From NCBI RefSeq assembly GCF_050436995.1, contig NC_134763.1:5084001-5148000 (forward strand): a stretch of 64,000 nucleotides of DNA, in the 5' to 3' direction. The stretch comes from Anticarsia gemmatalis (Eukaryota > Arthropoda > Insecta > Lepidoptera > Erebidae). A program made the position numbers and the translations under genes. The notes below the pieces were generated by a model. The model saw nothing but the letters and a program-made list of their open reading frames with translations, searched no databases and was not told the DNA's origin. Positions 12,701 through 25,376 of the stretch are shown one piece after another (positions within the stretch are counted from its first letter, which is position 1; each line of letters starts with the position of its first letter).

Positions 12701-15700
12701 GATCAGATTTTTTTTGACAGGAATTTTTATTATTACAGTCAACAAACGAATACGAACAATACGCAGTGATTATACAATTATTTTAAGTACAAATAGGCAC
12801 TGTACTAATTTTATGATTTTCATTTATAAAAATACCTTTGAAAATGTGACAGTGTATGCATATTTTTGACGTCGACCTTATTTCCGAGTCCCGCGTAGCC
12901 CTCAATTTATAATTTAAACATAATAAAATTTATTTACTAGATTGAACACAGTCAACGAGGGTCGCGTAGCAGTTGGTGACTTCTCCGGGTTCATTCCTTG
13001 CACGCCGGCGGGCTGCGTGGAGCTGATCAAGCGCACGGGCGTGTCCATCGCGGGCAAGAACGTCGTGGTGCTGGGCCGCAGCCGCATCGTCGGCACACCC
13101 GTCTCCGAGCTCCTCAAGTGGGAACACGCCACCGTCACCGTGTGCCACTCCAAGACTAAGAACTTGAGCGAAATTGTAAGTTTAACCTTACTAATGAAAA
13201 AATAAAAACAAATACATGATTAACAAAACGAGTTAACAAAAATTCAATATTGACCGCTAGAGTAGATTTAGACTAATGCTCACGCATCTATGTATATACT
13301 AATAAGAAGTTTACCTGGAGTCCAAATCGCTTCTGCGATTGTATCTTGTTTTCAAAATAAATGTGAAAACACTGGCAATACGAATATGCAATACAATTAA
13401 TTAAAATTTGGTTGACCCAGACAAAAACAGCAGACATCCTGGTGGTGGCTATCGGCAGGGCTGAGATGGTGCGTGGATCTTGGATCAAGCCCGGAGCAGT
13501 TGTCATCGACTGCGGCATCAACTCTATTGATGGTATGTACTTACTACTTAACAATAATAATTTTGATTTCAGTATTTAATATTTAAAAAGAACTTGCTCT
13601 TAAGTGAATTACTATATCTTTGATATTTTACGAAGGCATTTTATAGTCCGAACTTCTGTCCACCGGTATTGCCGTTGAAGATCTAGTGTAAAGCATTTTT
13701 CAATTATTTTTGGCCTTGTTTTTTTAAATACGTTCCCAAGTTCCTCCAAATCGCCGCCCCTCTTACACACAAACTTACATTTATTTTCCCTAGCGACCGT
13801 TAATCAATAATATTAAGTGCAATCATTATTGCAAGAACATAAGCAGTGAAGCAGAAGAAATTAAATTAAAAAATTACACGAACAATGGTCTTCTTGTATC
13901 AAAACAACACGGTATTGCAAAACGATGTAAAATATTGATGTTTGTCACGAAAGTAGCGTTTGGATCACAATTGACGGAAGGCGAAGGAAACAATACGATT
14001 CGTACTTATCCGGCTATACCGCGCCGCAGTAATCTCGCGACCGTCATTGAAAGTGCTGAAAATTGTGTAAACAATTGATTTTCATGGAAATTGATTTTAG
14101 TAAAATGACGACAATTCATTTAATTTTAGTATCAAAATTTGTATATTTTGCCCTCCCTCTGTAATTCAAATGTGAGTATTGAACTGATTTATTAATTTTA
14201 CTCAATACGATGACGTACTTTCGATATAGTAATCTTAATGACTTCTCAAAGAGAATTAGTCGTTAGAAGCAATAACAGAGAACGATAAGAAGTAATGATA
14301 TTTGCGTAGATCCGAGTAAGAAGAGCGGCAAGCGGCTGGTGGGCGACGTGGCGTATGGTGAGGCGGTGCTGGTGGCGGCGCACGTGACGCCGGTGCCGGG
14401 CGGCGTGGGGCCCATGACCGTGGCCATGCTCATGCGCAACACCGTGCTGGCCGCGCGCCGACAGCTCGACCGCCTGCTAGCGCCCGCCTGGCCGCTCAAA
14501 CCGCTCAGGATCGCACCTGCCTCTCCACCACCCAGGTCAGTGACATGCTCCATTTTCCAAATATCAATCATCTTATTAATACCTGATGCATGATTGCTAA
14601 ATTCAGCTGATTACTGTCCCAAAGTTTTATTACGTTTTCATCACAGACGTGTGATAACCGAAAGCAAAAAAAAAAAAAAAATTCAAGAATAAACAAGTCT
14701 CGCTCACCGCAGTTAATCTTAGGATGAATCCTTTTCAATTTCGCTGGTCTAAACTGGTTTGGAAATGTAAGAGTATCGCATAGATCAAAATTAAATTAAG
14801 TATATTCGGCTGTTTTTTCTAGATTTATTCCTCCGGTATGTGCTTAATATTTGTAAATCTTGCAGCGATATTGTGATCGCTCGGTCGCAGAAACCGAAGG
14901 TCATCAGCGAGCTGGCGCATGAGATCGGCCTGTTCCCCAACGAGGTGTCGCAGTACGGACGCACCAAGGCAAAGATCTCACTGTCTGTCATCGACCGCCT
15001 GAAGAACACTCGCGGTGGAAAGTACATCGTAGTGGCTGGGTTAGTGCATTTTGTATATTTAGCTGTATATAAGATATTCCATAACTTTGTATTGTCACTT
15101 TATCGAGTGTTAAGCTGAGAGTGTGCTAAATAGCGTGTGTTAAGTTCACTCGTTCTACGTTCATTGCTCTCAACTCAACAGTTGTTTGAACAATCTTCGA
15201 TTCTTATGACAAAGTGAGATAATATCACCCATCATGTAAATAGGTGTTTATTGTCACGGGTATTGTCATTGCTGGCATTGCTGGACCGGTAAAACAATAA
15301 AGGAAAGGCAACGGCCACACTTTAGTTGCAATTCTTTAGACAAATAGACAGTGAATCATGACTCGACATGTTCTCAAAAAATATCGTCGACAATAATCGC
15401 TAAATAAGTTATCAAGTATTTCTTCACTTAAACACGGGACAGCCGCCACCATGATAGATGTTAATAGAATTTACTTTTGACTCAGCACTGTTGCCTGCCC
15501 GGTGCGATAATAACTATATTACTTACTTAACATAAAACATAATCAAAGTTGGCTCAACAGTTAACAATTACTTACAATTTCAACGGATAGACTGATGAAT
15601 AGAAATTGTCGCATTTCGAGATAGTAAGCACAATAAGTACTCGTGCAACATAAACAACCTCATTAGAATCGACTGTTGAATGTTTCATTATGAGAATTAG

Positions 15701-18700
15701 GTGGTATTAATTAAAACGACTCGATTGCTTTTACATATTTAAATCTATTGTCTGTTCTCTATGTTTACACGAGGCGAAATAATGTTGTATCCTTATTAGT
15801 CGTTAGTAAATAAATACTTAGGTAACGTCGTTAATTACTGTTAATGATACCTACCTACATTTTTTGCGCGAGATTTATCTTTTAAAACTTGAACTACTTA
15901 GTACTGTAACAAGTTTAACATTTAATAATTTATACTTTTCCGTTTAACAGATAGTTATAAAAATATTAGTTGGCTGTTACACTAGTTAGCTGTGTTTTCA
16001 ACCTTCAAAACTTAAATCGCTGATATTTTTAAAGAGTCTTAAGTAAACATAACTGCAATATTTTAAATCGTTTTAAAGACAGGGAGATCTTAAAATTGCC
16101 ACCGTGGCGCAGTGGTTTAGGTCAGCGCCGCTACCGTTGCGTCGGGGAATCGTTGGTTCGATTCACACACGGGACAATTATTTGTGTGATCTACAAATAA
16201 TTGTTTCGGGTCTGGTTGTACTTTGTGTCCGACACAAGAGCAATTCAAAGGGCAATTCTTAAAAAAAAAAAATATGTAAAACATTTCAATTAAACAATTA
16301 TTTGATGTTATTGCAGTATTACACCCACCCCTCTCGGTGAGGGTAAGAGTACTACCTTACTGGGCCTAGTTCAGGCGCTGTCAGCGCACCGCGGGCGCAA
16401 CTCGTTCGCGTGCATGCGTCAACCCAGCCAGGGACCTACCTTCGGAGTCAAGGGCGGCGCCGCGGGAGGAGGCTACTCACAGGTAACTAATGTATTTTTT
16501 TACCAATAAAATTGCCGAAATGGGGTTAAGATGGATTTTTATTTTTACAGTCAGTTTTGGCTTTTTTTTCAAATGATTGGATATCGAAATTGCAATAGTC
16601 ATTGAATAATTTATGTAACAAGTTTTTTTTTGTTTTTCATTATAATGTAATACTCTAACCCATGATTCGACGCAATGGATGCATACTATTACATCAAAAG
16701 AGTCTTATGTGAACGTAACCTAAGTTTGTTTTGAACAGAGACTGAACGAACTGAGATTTTTTGTTTTTTTTTTCCAACTTATTACTGATCCTCAGTTAGA
16801 CTGCAGCTTGGATCTTTTCAATGCAACTATTTTATTTATTAAACATACTTTGGTAATTTTAGGTTATACCCATGGAAGATTTCAACCTGCACTTGACAGG
16901 CGACATCCACGCGGTGACAGCGGCCAACAACTTGCTGGCTGCTCAGATGGACGCCCGTATCTTCCACGAGCTGACGCAGAAGGACGGACCTCTGTACGAC
17001 AGACTAGTGCCTAAGATCAAGGGCGTGAGGAAGTTCTCCCCCATTCAGCTGAGGAGACTGAAACGTCTGGGGATCAATAAAACCGACCCTGACTCCTTGA
17101 CAGAGGAGGAGAAAGTCAAGTTTGCAAGACTCAACATTGACACCGCCAAGATTATGTGGAATAGAGGTACCTAAACAGTACTTACTACTTAGTGTATAAC
17201 AATGTAAAATATCTCTGATGTTTAAAAAATGTATTAATCAATACTCTGAATCCTGACTATCTGTCATAAGTAAAAATGAATTACCGAAATGTATTTACGC
17301 GCGTAACTTTTGGACAACTAAACTAAATTGGTTAATTATTTTTGTACTTTATTTGTAACTGTCGAGACAAGGTTTGTATGGGATCGATGGGATTCATGGA
17401 AAAAAAAATACGGAATAATTTGGGCCAGTACGCTTATAGTTAACTAATACGTTAGTAAAAACAACTTTACTTGATTACTAACTTTTTGTTCAGCTATAAA
17501 TACAGGGGTAAACCTATATCACTTTTGAGCAAGAACACATGAATTTAAAAAAAAAAAATTTGGACAACTCACACACGGTTATCTGATTCCAAACTAAGCA
17601 GAGCTTGTACTATGGTAACCAGACAACTGATAAACATACTTATATACTTCTAAATACATAGTTATATAGATAAATTTTCAAAATAAATACTCGTGCTCAT
17701 CACATAGGTAATTTTTTTTTTCATATAATTTTAATAATTTATTTTTAGTGGTGGACCTGAACGACAGATACTTACGTAAGATCACGGTGGGTCAGTCGCC
17801 GACAGAGAAGGGTTTCACTCGTGAGACGGCGTTCGATATCTCGGTGGCGTCCGAGATCATGGCCATCCTGGCGCTCGGCAACGATACCGAGGACATCAAG
17901 GACCGCCTCGCCTCCATGGTCGTCGCGCTAGACAAGAGCGGCAACCCGGTCACTGCTGACGATTTAGTAAGTATAAACATCAGTAGCTCGATTCTCTACT
18001 GGTATCGACTACCGACAACCGACCAGTCATCGAAAAATGTTGTATGAAAAGCTGATCAGCGCCTCTGACGAGTGTCGTAGGAAATATTTTGTACACTCTA
18101 AATGCCAAAATTTCGATACTCGACAGTACCCACTGTACAGAATCACGGTACAGTAGTCAGAAGCTTGATACCGAAGGATATCGTGTTATAACCTAGGGTT
18201 GAGGAGATCCGATAGGCAGTCGCTCCATGTAAAACACTGGTATTCAGCTGCATCCGGTGAAACTAGAATCCGACCTCAACATAGTTGGAAGAAAGGCTAT
18301 GCTAGACTGATGCAGTGATTAGTATTATGAAGGACCAAGAAGTACGTCAACAATAATTGTTCCCCGTTTATTCACAATCATTCAACTTTTATAAAAATGT
18401 ACAAAGGCATCGTAGCTGAGCTTATCTAGAGCTAATTTTTCTGGTATTCTCCAGGGTATGACGGGCGCTCTGCTAGTGCTCCTGAGGGACGCGTTCGAAC
18501 CCACACTGATGCAGTCCCTGGAGGGCACCCCAGTGCTGGTGCACACCGGCCCCTTCGCCAACATCGCTCACGGCTGCTCCTCCATCCTCGCTGACAAGAT
18601 CGCCATGAAACTCGCCGGAGAGAACGGATATGTAGCCACTGAGGCTGGCTTCGGATCTGATATTGGTAAGATTTGTTAAAATATGGTCCTTTATTACCTG

Positions 18701-20834
18701 TTATAATATTGGTGTCGAAATTAAGCTTCCTTTATTTTCAATTTCATACATATAATTTGCTCTTTCAATATGCTTTTTTCTTATGCTAACAATGTGTTCG
18801 CTTCGATAATAATTCGTTTTCTTTATCCCTCGATTGTAGATCCTATACTTAAGATATTATTGCAAGATTGTGGTCAGTGGCGTAGTTATACCGTTCGAGG
18901 CCCGTGGGAAATTTATCGGATGGGCCCCCTCCTCCCAATATAAAAAGCTGAAATGTATGATAAATAATAAATATTGGTAGTTCGGATTCTCCTCTGATCG
19001 GCGGCTCCTGCCGGCTGGGGGCCCGTGATATTTTGCCGACTTGCAACCCTGTAGTTAACCACTGATTGTGGTTTATATTTAAAATAAAATAAGTACCTAT
19101 ATCGTTATTGGTTATAATGAATGCTAAATATACATTGTGCAGGTATGGAGAAGTTCTTCGACATAAAGTGTCGCGCGAGCGGCGACGTGCCGCACTGCGC
19201 CGTGATCGTGTCGACGGTGCGCGCCCTCAAGATGCACGGCGGCGGCCCGCCCGTCGCGCCCGGCCTGCCGCTACACGACGTCTACGTGCAAGTACGTATA
19301 CGTAACATTACTTAGCTTACTCACATTATTGTACAACATTGATGGCCGTTTCACAACTTAAATATTTAATAAGGATAAGTGTGAGATAAAAGATAAACTA
19401 CATATATGATAAATAAAAAAATACGGCCAATGTATGAAAAAGTGATAAATCCAGCCATTAGAGAGTTTAGATGGCTTTTTAATTAGGTATTTATTAGATC
19501 ACCTGCACTTAATGTCAATTTTATTTAGTATTCATCAATAGTTCATTCTTAATAAACTGTACCTAATTATTTACTAAACTAATAAAGTGTTACTTGTACT
19601 CAGGAAAATCTAGAACTACTGAGCAAGGGACTGTGCAATTTGGGTAAACACATCAGCAACGGAAACAAGTTTGGTGTTCCCGTCGTAGTCGCTATCAATA
19701 AACATGGGTAAGTCATAATCCATAACTTAAAGTTTTAGAATATTGAGGTGCAACTGAAAAATCTGTTTTGTATATAAGAAAGTCTTAACCAAAACCGTAT
19801 CTTGTTTGCAGAAACGACACGTTAGCAGAACTTAATATGGTAAAGGACTTTGCACTCAAGAACGGCGCGTTTAGAGCAGTGCTTTGCGACCATTGGGCCA
19901 AGGGCGGGCTCGGAGCCCTAGACCTAGCAGACGCCGTCATTGAAGCCTGCGACTCCAAGTCACAGTTCAACTACTTGTACCCACTGGGCCTATCTATCCC
20001 GGACAAGATTGAGAAGATTGCCAAAGAAATGTACGGAGCCGGCAAGATTGAGTACACAGATGAAGTGCTAGAAAAGATCAAGCAATTCACAGAAATGGTT
20101 AGTTTGTTTTCGCAGTTAGGCTTGCTTCAGACATATTCGATTCGGCATTAATCGGCCTAACCAGGCACAACCGAATATGTGTAGATAATTGTTCGGGAAA
20201 TGTTGCTCGACATCGCAGCGATTGAATTTTTAAATCGAATGGTGACGATTGGTCCTGAAGGAACTACTCGGTCAACACAAGCTGATCAAGTGCGGTAATT
20301 GGTTTGAGTCGGTTTTGTTCGATAAATATTGCCGAACCGAACATGCCGATCCGAATATGTGTGTATCAAGTTATATTTGTAATTAGTTAACTGTTCAATG
20401 CGACAATAGTAAACCTTATAATAAAAATAGTCATTCGAACTGTCCTTCACAGTCTGACAATCTTCTCATAACTAGAGGACCGTAGAAGACAATGTACCAA
20501 CACATTTACACTACTTATGTACACTACACGAGTAAAGATTCTTAACTAAATATGGGATATAGAGAACTTAATTCCTTTTTTATAATTTCAGGGTTACGAC
20601 AAGTTCCCGATCTGCATGGCGAAGACTTCAAACTCTTTGACCGGCGACCCGGCTATTAAAGGAGCTCCCACTGGCTTCACGATGCGTGTCAACGGGATCT
20701 TCGTATCCGTAGGCGCTGGCTTCGTCGTCCCAATGGTCGGCGAGATCTCCCGCATGCCCGGCCTCCCCACCAGACCTAGCATATACGACATAGACCTCAA
20801 CACCAAGACTGGAGAAATAGAGGGACTGTTTTAA
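6790..20834 (+). CDS. MTHFD1: C1-tetrahydrofolate synthase, cytoplasmic (trifunctional MTHFD1; fly pugilist)
   Basis: Complete 15-exon gene, 2802 coding bases, 933 residues (the human enzyme is 935). It interconverts one-carbon units on tetrahydrofolate in the cytosol: methylene-THF dehydrogenase, methenyl-THF cyclohydrolase and ATP-dependent formyl-THF ligase. Exons: 6790-6827, 10558-10756, 12187-12323, 12941-13175, 13421-13532, 14310-14535, 14866-15039, 16317-16482, 16863-17166, 17749-17966, 18455-18665, 19143-19291, 19604-19707, 19812-20097, 20592-20834. All junctions are GT-AG and in phase. Dehydrogenase/cyclohydrolase domain about 1-290: YIRMK (51-55, catalytic Tyr/Lys), VQMPLD (98-103), DVDG (122-125), GRSRIVGTP (170-178), TPVPGGVGPMT (267-277). 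The ligase domain follows, with P-loop TPLGEGKST at 378-386. All key residues are intact and it ends in GLF like its relatives. Only the first 20 or so residues diverge, being encoded by a separate small exon. Confidence 0.96.
7196..7440 (-). mobile_element. Non-autonomous Helitron-like element, family A
   Basis: On the minus strand it reads 5'-TCTATACTAATATTATAAA ... GTCAGCTAG-3', inserted between A and T as Helitrons do. The 3' end carries a short hairpin (CGCAA...TTGCG) just before CTAG. The 5' end is tandemly duplicated (TATAATATTAGTATAGA twice, 7405-7440). Other copies: 7763, 32413, 37033, 45240, 55751 and 61080. Confidence 0.75.
7763..8003 (+). mobile_element. Non-autonomous Helitron-like element, family A
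   Basis: Sense-orientation copy starting TCTATACTAATATTATAAAG and ending GGGTCAGCTGG (CTAG mutated to CTGG). It contains the (TTTG)n tract and the 3' hairpin. It faces the copy at 7196-7440 in the same intron. Confidence 0.75.
10757..12186 (+). other. Second intron of MTHFD1
   Basis: A 1.4-kb AT-rich intron. The open frames in it (for example near 11115 and 11901) show no family resemblance. No repeat was confidently recognised. Confidence 0.5.
16099..16272 (+). mobile_element. tRNA-derived SINE, family S1
   Basis: Starts with an A-box-like GTGGCGCAGTGGTTTAGG and has a B-box-like GGTTCGATTC, as in a pol III tRNA-type promoter. The body contains ACAAATAATTGTTTCGGGTC, and an A-rich tail ends near 16272. 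It lies in an MTHFD1 intron. Related copies: 32835 and 34151. It lacks the fold of a working tRNA gene. Confidence 0.7.
17560..17705 (-). mobile_element. SINE fragment, family S2 (LINE-like tail)
   Basis: Antisense copy of the sequence found at 43838-44060, sharing GGACAACTCACACACGGTTA, AAGCAGAGCTTGTACTATGG and AATACTCGTGCTCATCACA. The tRNA-like head is missing here. The tail resembles the 3' end of lepidopteran RTE-type LINEs, from memory. Confidence 0.6.
17986..18147. repeat. Short TIR repeat, copy 1 (pair with 28906)
   Basis: Begins CTCGATTCTCTAC...TATCGACTACCGACAACC and ends TTTCGATACTCGACAGT...CTGTACAGAAT, giving imperfect inverted ends. The internal motif GCTGATCAGCGCCTCT is shared with the copy at 28906-29072. 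It begins about 20 bp after the splice donor of MTHFD1 exon 10. Confidence 0.5.
18175..18320 (-). repeat. Interspersed repeat R1 fragment
   Basis: Antisense copy of the repeat at 30583-30945. On the minus strand it reads CTTTCTTCCAACTATGTTGA, then GTGTTTTACATGGAGCGACT. It is a common lepidopteran repeat that I recognise by wording. Neither end is complete. Confidence 0.55.
20121..20370. mobile_element. MITE-like TIR element in MTHFD1 intron 14
   Basis: Imperfect inverted ends of about 28 bp: CAGACATATTCGATTCGGCAT at the left, pairing with ATGCCGATCCGAATATGTGT at the right (20342-20361). It is about 250 bp long with no coding capacity. Superfamily not assigned. Confidence 0.5.
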
Positions 20835-21748
20835 ACGTTTGAACGATTTACGGTGATGGTGGACCAATGTTATTATTAATATATTCAATGTTAATAAAAA
20901 TATATTATTAATTGCTGTATTTTTTTGCAATGACTATCACAGATTTTTTAATAAGTGAAAAACTCCTCAACTCGCATAAAAAATACCCTTTGTGGAAATG
21001 TATCATGCAGCGTGTCCGGGATAATATAATATAGATGAGCAGTTTATTTTTATTTTGGGTGCGATGATTAATATAATTATCGACGTAAGTACCGTTTTTT
21101 ACGACAAAATACATGTGTAATTAATGCGCGTATCATTGGTAATATAATAGGGGGCGTCAACAATTTTGTAGGTGCGAATCTGTTCATGAAAATTCCATAA
21201 AATCACATAGAAAACCATGAAACGTGTTGGAATTAATATTAAAACAACAATTAAATTTAACTCGATTTCCAACTTGTTCCTTACATGCTTATACCTTTAT
21301 TAAGCGTATAGATAAATTTCACGATTACCTTTCTATTAGTGTTATTTGTGTTATAAAATTTTACGGATTTGACGTATAGCACTCATTATCTTTGTGACAA
21401 TAAAACTGTTTTTGTACCTCTTGTATACAATTAACTAGCTTAAACACAATAATAGATTAAATTATTATGATTGTGTGTAAGTGCACATTTTTTCCTATTT
21501 ACTAAAAAGGGAAAAATAGATTGTCCCAAAAGTCCCGACATGAATAGAGGACACCCCCATAGTAAACATTGGTATTTTATCGGACACACTGTCGATTTGT
21601 CATCTATCACCAGCCTCATAGATCGTATATTATATTTCTGTTTTTGTGTTATAATAAAAACTCCCTGTGAATCGTTTTTCGACAGTCAAAAGTGCTGTAT
21701 AATAATAACAAAAGTGGTTGACTCAATCAGACAAAAGAGGAGTGCAAA
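20835..21748. other. Intergenic region between MTHFD1 and the first methuselah-like GPCR
   Basis: Holds the MTHFD1 3' UTR and poly(A) signal, then AT-rich sequence leading to the GPCR 5' UTR. The two genes point the same way, about 0.9 kb apart. No repeat or other gene was recognised. Confidence 0.55.
20893..20898 (+). terminator. Poly(A) signal of MTHFD1
   Basis: AATAAA 59 bases after the stop codon, well placed for a short 3' UTR. Confidence 0.6.
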
Positions 21749-24700
21749 ATGAAGATAATACTATATATTTTTATATTGACATCGATAAATCAGACTTGTG
21801 CATTATCAGACGCTAACAGATGCTGTTCTTCGAAACAAATGCTAATTAGAACAAGAAACACGTGTTGGGACCCAACCACAAATGTTACCAGTCCATTAGC
21901 GTTCAAGTGTAACCACACATTTATGTACTCAGCAAATTCTTTCATAATTAACAGCGAGGACGAGATATCATTAGTATTTGGAGATGATATACTTGTAAAA
22001 ATCCATACGTAAGTACACAATTAACCCAAATTCATACTAAAGTAAGCGCCTAAGGAACAAGAAAACTTTAACCAATGAAGATAGACAAAAGCACTGATTT
22101 TAATTGAATTGTTTTCGAAATATACTAGTATTTATACACAGGGTCTAATTCTCACGCACCAACTTTTTTAGATTCTGTTTAGGAAATAAGATCAGGCCGG
22201 ATAATAGAACAGCACCAGTGGCGATAGTATGCGAAGATGGAGAAAAAGAAGTTTATTACACATACGATTTGACAAAGTTAATGATACCCTCGGTGATATT
22301 CCTATTTCTGACTGCGTTAACGTACTCGGCGGTACCAGAATTAAGGTGAGCTACATGACAATTTAGCTCGTATATTTCATTACTTTAATTTCAGCAATTT
22401 TGTTAATTTTACAATTCAAGCTTAAAACAATCCCGCACTAGTAATTGTCTAACGGATAACGATACAATTAATTTTGTTGTTGGTGCAATAAATGTATGCG
22501 CGGTTTTAACGGGTATCGAACCCTGCCCACCATCTGCACTGTGTTTACCTACTAATTACCACAACGCCACGAACGTTGACAAACAAAAAAAGTGGACACT
22601 AAAACAACTTGATGAATGGACACCTCCCCACGCCTATAATACTAAAATAAAAAAAAAGATTAAGAGCATCAGAATCTGAGCACATTTAATTATTGAATAA
22701 GGTACCTGCGGGTATTAAGGCCTGTCGGGTAATAAGGCCTAAATAACAAAAAACGTACGAAATACAGTATATTTTTTTCAGAGATGTTCAAGGAAAGTGT
22801 ATAATAAACTTCTGCGCAAGTTTAGCTACTGCTAAATTAATAATAATATTGACGCCTTTGGTGGCTGACTTGAAATCCTGTGGCGCAGTAGGTAAGTAGA
22901 ATGTAGACCCTGAGTATTATAGTAGTGGTAGATAATTAGTTCTATTTGTCAGCTAGACTGACAATAAACAGAATATAAGTCAGTGTTATTTAATACAAGA
23001 TTTTAAAGTTAACACTTACAGATACTTTTCCTTCGCGTTACAAAGCACTTCGCTTTCAGATATCTGCAAAAGCAGGAAACTCAGCCTTTCGCACTCGTGC
23101 AATATGTTTAAAAATAAAATTGGAATGTAACATTCTTGGAAATACTTATATACAAATAGCAGGTTCCATCTATCTGTTAGCACTTGGGTTGTAAAAACAC
23201 TAAATAACACTGTTAAATAATCGTAGATTCTGAAATGTTGTTTACTTATTGTTTCTGTTTCAGCTATTCTGGCTCATTACTTTTTCATGGCGGCCATGTT
23301 TTGGGCCAACGCTACATCGGTACATGTTCTGCTAAGCTTGAGGTGAGATGGACTTTTTAAACTACTATTGCAAGCGTTTGAAGGCAGTTTAATGAACTAA
23401 CGCGGGTTTTAATTCTTATCTTTCTTATCTTTAAATGGTACCGGTAGAACGGGGCTACTTCTGAATACAGGGGTAACTTTCAGATGGAAAGAAATGGGAT
23501 GTTTAAGGTCCGAGTACACTATTTGAAATGCTACAATTTTATTCATAGCGATATTTGGTACCAAGAACCGGAAAACTGAACTCGTCTCTCTAGCTTTTTA
23601 TGCGAGCCATTTACTTATTTCTGTAATCAAATTAACCAAAAATTTTCCGAAGGTTACTCTTTTTACGGTACCTTCTTAATTTTCATAATAAATTGACTTG
23701 GGATTCTTATAGTTTTCTCAAAAATTATTAAACTTATTTCAGGCGCCCAACATCTCCAGACTACAGTTGGCATGCATTTAAGTGGTATTTTTCATACGCT
23801 TGGGGTAGTGCCACCTTGCTTACCACTTGCGTGTGCATAGTCAACTATCTTCCAGGTAAACACAAGAAACCTGGGTTTGGAATTCAAAGCTGTTGGTTCG
23901 CAAGTAAGTATAAAGTGTTATTTTAACAATTACTATCTACTAATAGCTTCGAAGACTAACCCTCTTATTCATAAACACACTATAAACCTATTTTAGTTAA
24001 AAAGCTACTATAATATGTTTTCTCTTTTTCATTTCGCTAAGGAGTGAAAGAAACAAAACCTTTATAAGCTTTAAGTTATTATTCTAAATTTCAGACATAA
24101 CTCAGCAGTGGTACTACATGTACAGCATCATGTCTATACTGCTGGCTGCCAACTGCTGTATCTTTATTTACATATGGTTAGTTTTATTTCGCCAGCCTTC
24201 CTCTTCGGGTCTCTCCAAAGCTTTAAAATACAAGTAAGCACATTATTTCTACATGCAGTATAATCTTACCTTTGAATCTTGTATGACATTACATACACAT
24301 AATGCTTGCGATGAAAAATTTTGGTGGGCCTGAGTTTTTTAACTGAAATGCGACGACCGGACCCAAAAGTACCCACATCGCACCTTTCTTGCGTCTTATT
24401 GTTCAAAAGGACTCCAATCAAGCAGTGACAATTTTTGATTAATATATTACTGAACTGATTACATATGGGTAATTGGATTTTATTTGCTGCAGGTTCGTTA
24501 TGACCGTACGACTAATTTTTTTAATGGGACTTCCATGGATATTCGAAATCTTGAGCGCTAATTTCAGACCGCATATAATTTGGTTTGTATCTTTACCTAA
24601 ATTATTCAAGTTATACCCTAGTATACTCCTGGATAAGTTACTTTAACCCTTCGACCGCGACTCGGCAAATGTTGACAAAAATATAGCGTCATGAGCACGT

Positions 24701-25005
24701 TCTGATTTGTCGAGTATAGCTGACCGTGGCGGTCGAAGGGTTAATTATATTATTGTTTGTCATTAATGGATGATTATTCTTTTTAATACAGGTTTATCAC
24801 GGATCTATCGACCAGCCTTCAGGGAGTATTTATATTTTTATTATTGGTTGTATTCCGTCGACGTGCGATCAAATATATGTACTATCGTGGCTGGCTCAAA
24901 TGTGTATCTGGCTGGGTAGAAAACATCCTTGCTGTAGGCGATGATGAAGAACAGGTCGTCCAGCCCGAAGATGAACCAATAACACTTGGCGATAAAGCTA
25001 TTTAG
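21749..25005 (+). CDS. Methuselah-like class B GPCR, copy 1
   Basis: Complete 8-exon gene, 408 residues. Exons: 21749-22008, 22172-22345, 22782-22891, 23264-23342, 23743-23903, 24095-24233, 24493-24582, 24792-25005; all junctions are GT-AG and in phase. A signal peptide (about 1-18) precedes a short Cys-rich ectodomain (to about 120) with CCSSKQ, CWDP and N-glycosylation sequons NVT, NHT and NRT. Seven membrane segments follow, TM1 at about 124-142. Methuselah-type signatures are QQWYYMYSIMSILLAANC (TM5), LIFLMGLPWIFEIL (TM6) and QGVFIFLLLVVFRRR (TM7). The cytoplasmic tail is short and acidic. The ectodomain is shorter than that of fly Mth (about 190 residues), so ligand binding may differ. 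It acts at the cell surface; the ligand is unknown. The first ATG follows AGTGCAAA and starts the signal peptide. Paralogue at 55093-59630. Confidence 0.9.
23960..24075. mobile_element. PIF/Harbinger-like MITE, copy 2 (3' truncated)
   Basis: Matches the MITE at 4740 from CCCTCTTATTCATA through CATTTCGCTAAGGAGTGAAA, then loses the right end. It lies just before exon 6 of the GPCR gene. Confidence 0.65.
24647..24740. mobile_element. 94-bp piggyBac-like MITE
   Basis: Inverted ends CCCTTCGACCGC and GCGGTCGAAGGG, flanked by TTAA on both sides (24643-24646 and 24741-24744). A TTAA target and CCC-starting termini are the piggyBac hallmark. It has no coding capacity. It lies in the last intron of GPCR copy 1. 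Confidence 0.75.
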
Positions 25006-25056
25006 AAATAAAATGTTTAATTTTAACTTAAGTAGGTACTATCAAAAATATAATTG

Positions 25057-25062
25057 AATAAA
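25057..25062 (+). terminator. Candidate poly(A) signal of GPCR copy 1
   Basis: AATAAA 52 bases after the stop. An overlapping weaker option (AAATAAAATG) occurs directly after the stop codon. Confidence 0.45.
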
Positions 25063-25376
25063 ACAGATGCAATTATCATTTTATTGATCCTATGAATTTG
25101 ATTCAATTGACAACATTTCATTTTTTTAAGTAACATATATTATCATTTTATTCTAAACTAGATGTGAAATAAAGGGACCCATATTTTTTATTTTTGTGAT
25201 ATTTAGTTATTTTCATTCATGATTTTCACTTTGAAAATTGTTTCACTCTAAACAGACGTAAGTGCCAAATGACGTCACATATACGGCGGAATAGCATAAT
25301 GCCTTTGCCTCACAAGTCACATAATTTTGAAAACAAAAATTATAAATGTCAATGTCTTGTCAACCTGGCGCGTCTA

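Noticed and set aside
12930..13153. Minus-strand open frames opposite MTHFD1 exon 4
   Set aside because: Shadows of the strongly coding plus-strand exon.
16099..16180. tRNA gene candidate in MTHFD1 intron
   Set aside because: Same reason: it is a SINE head repeated at 32835 and 34151.
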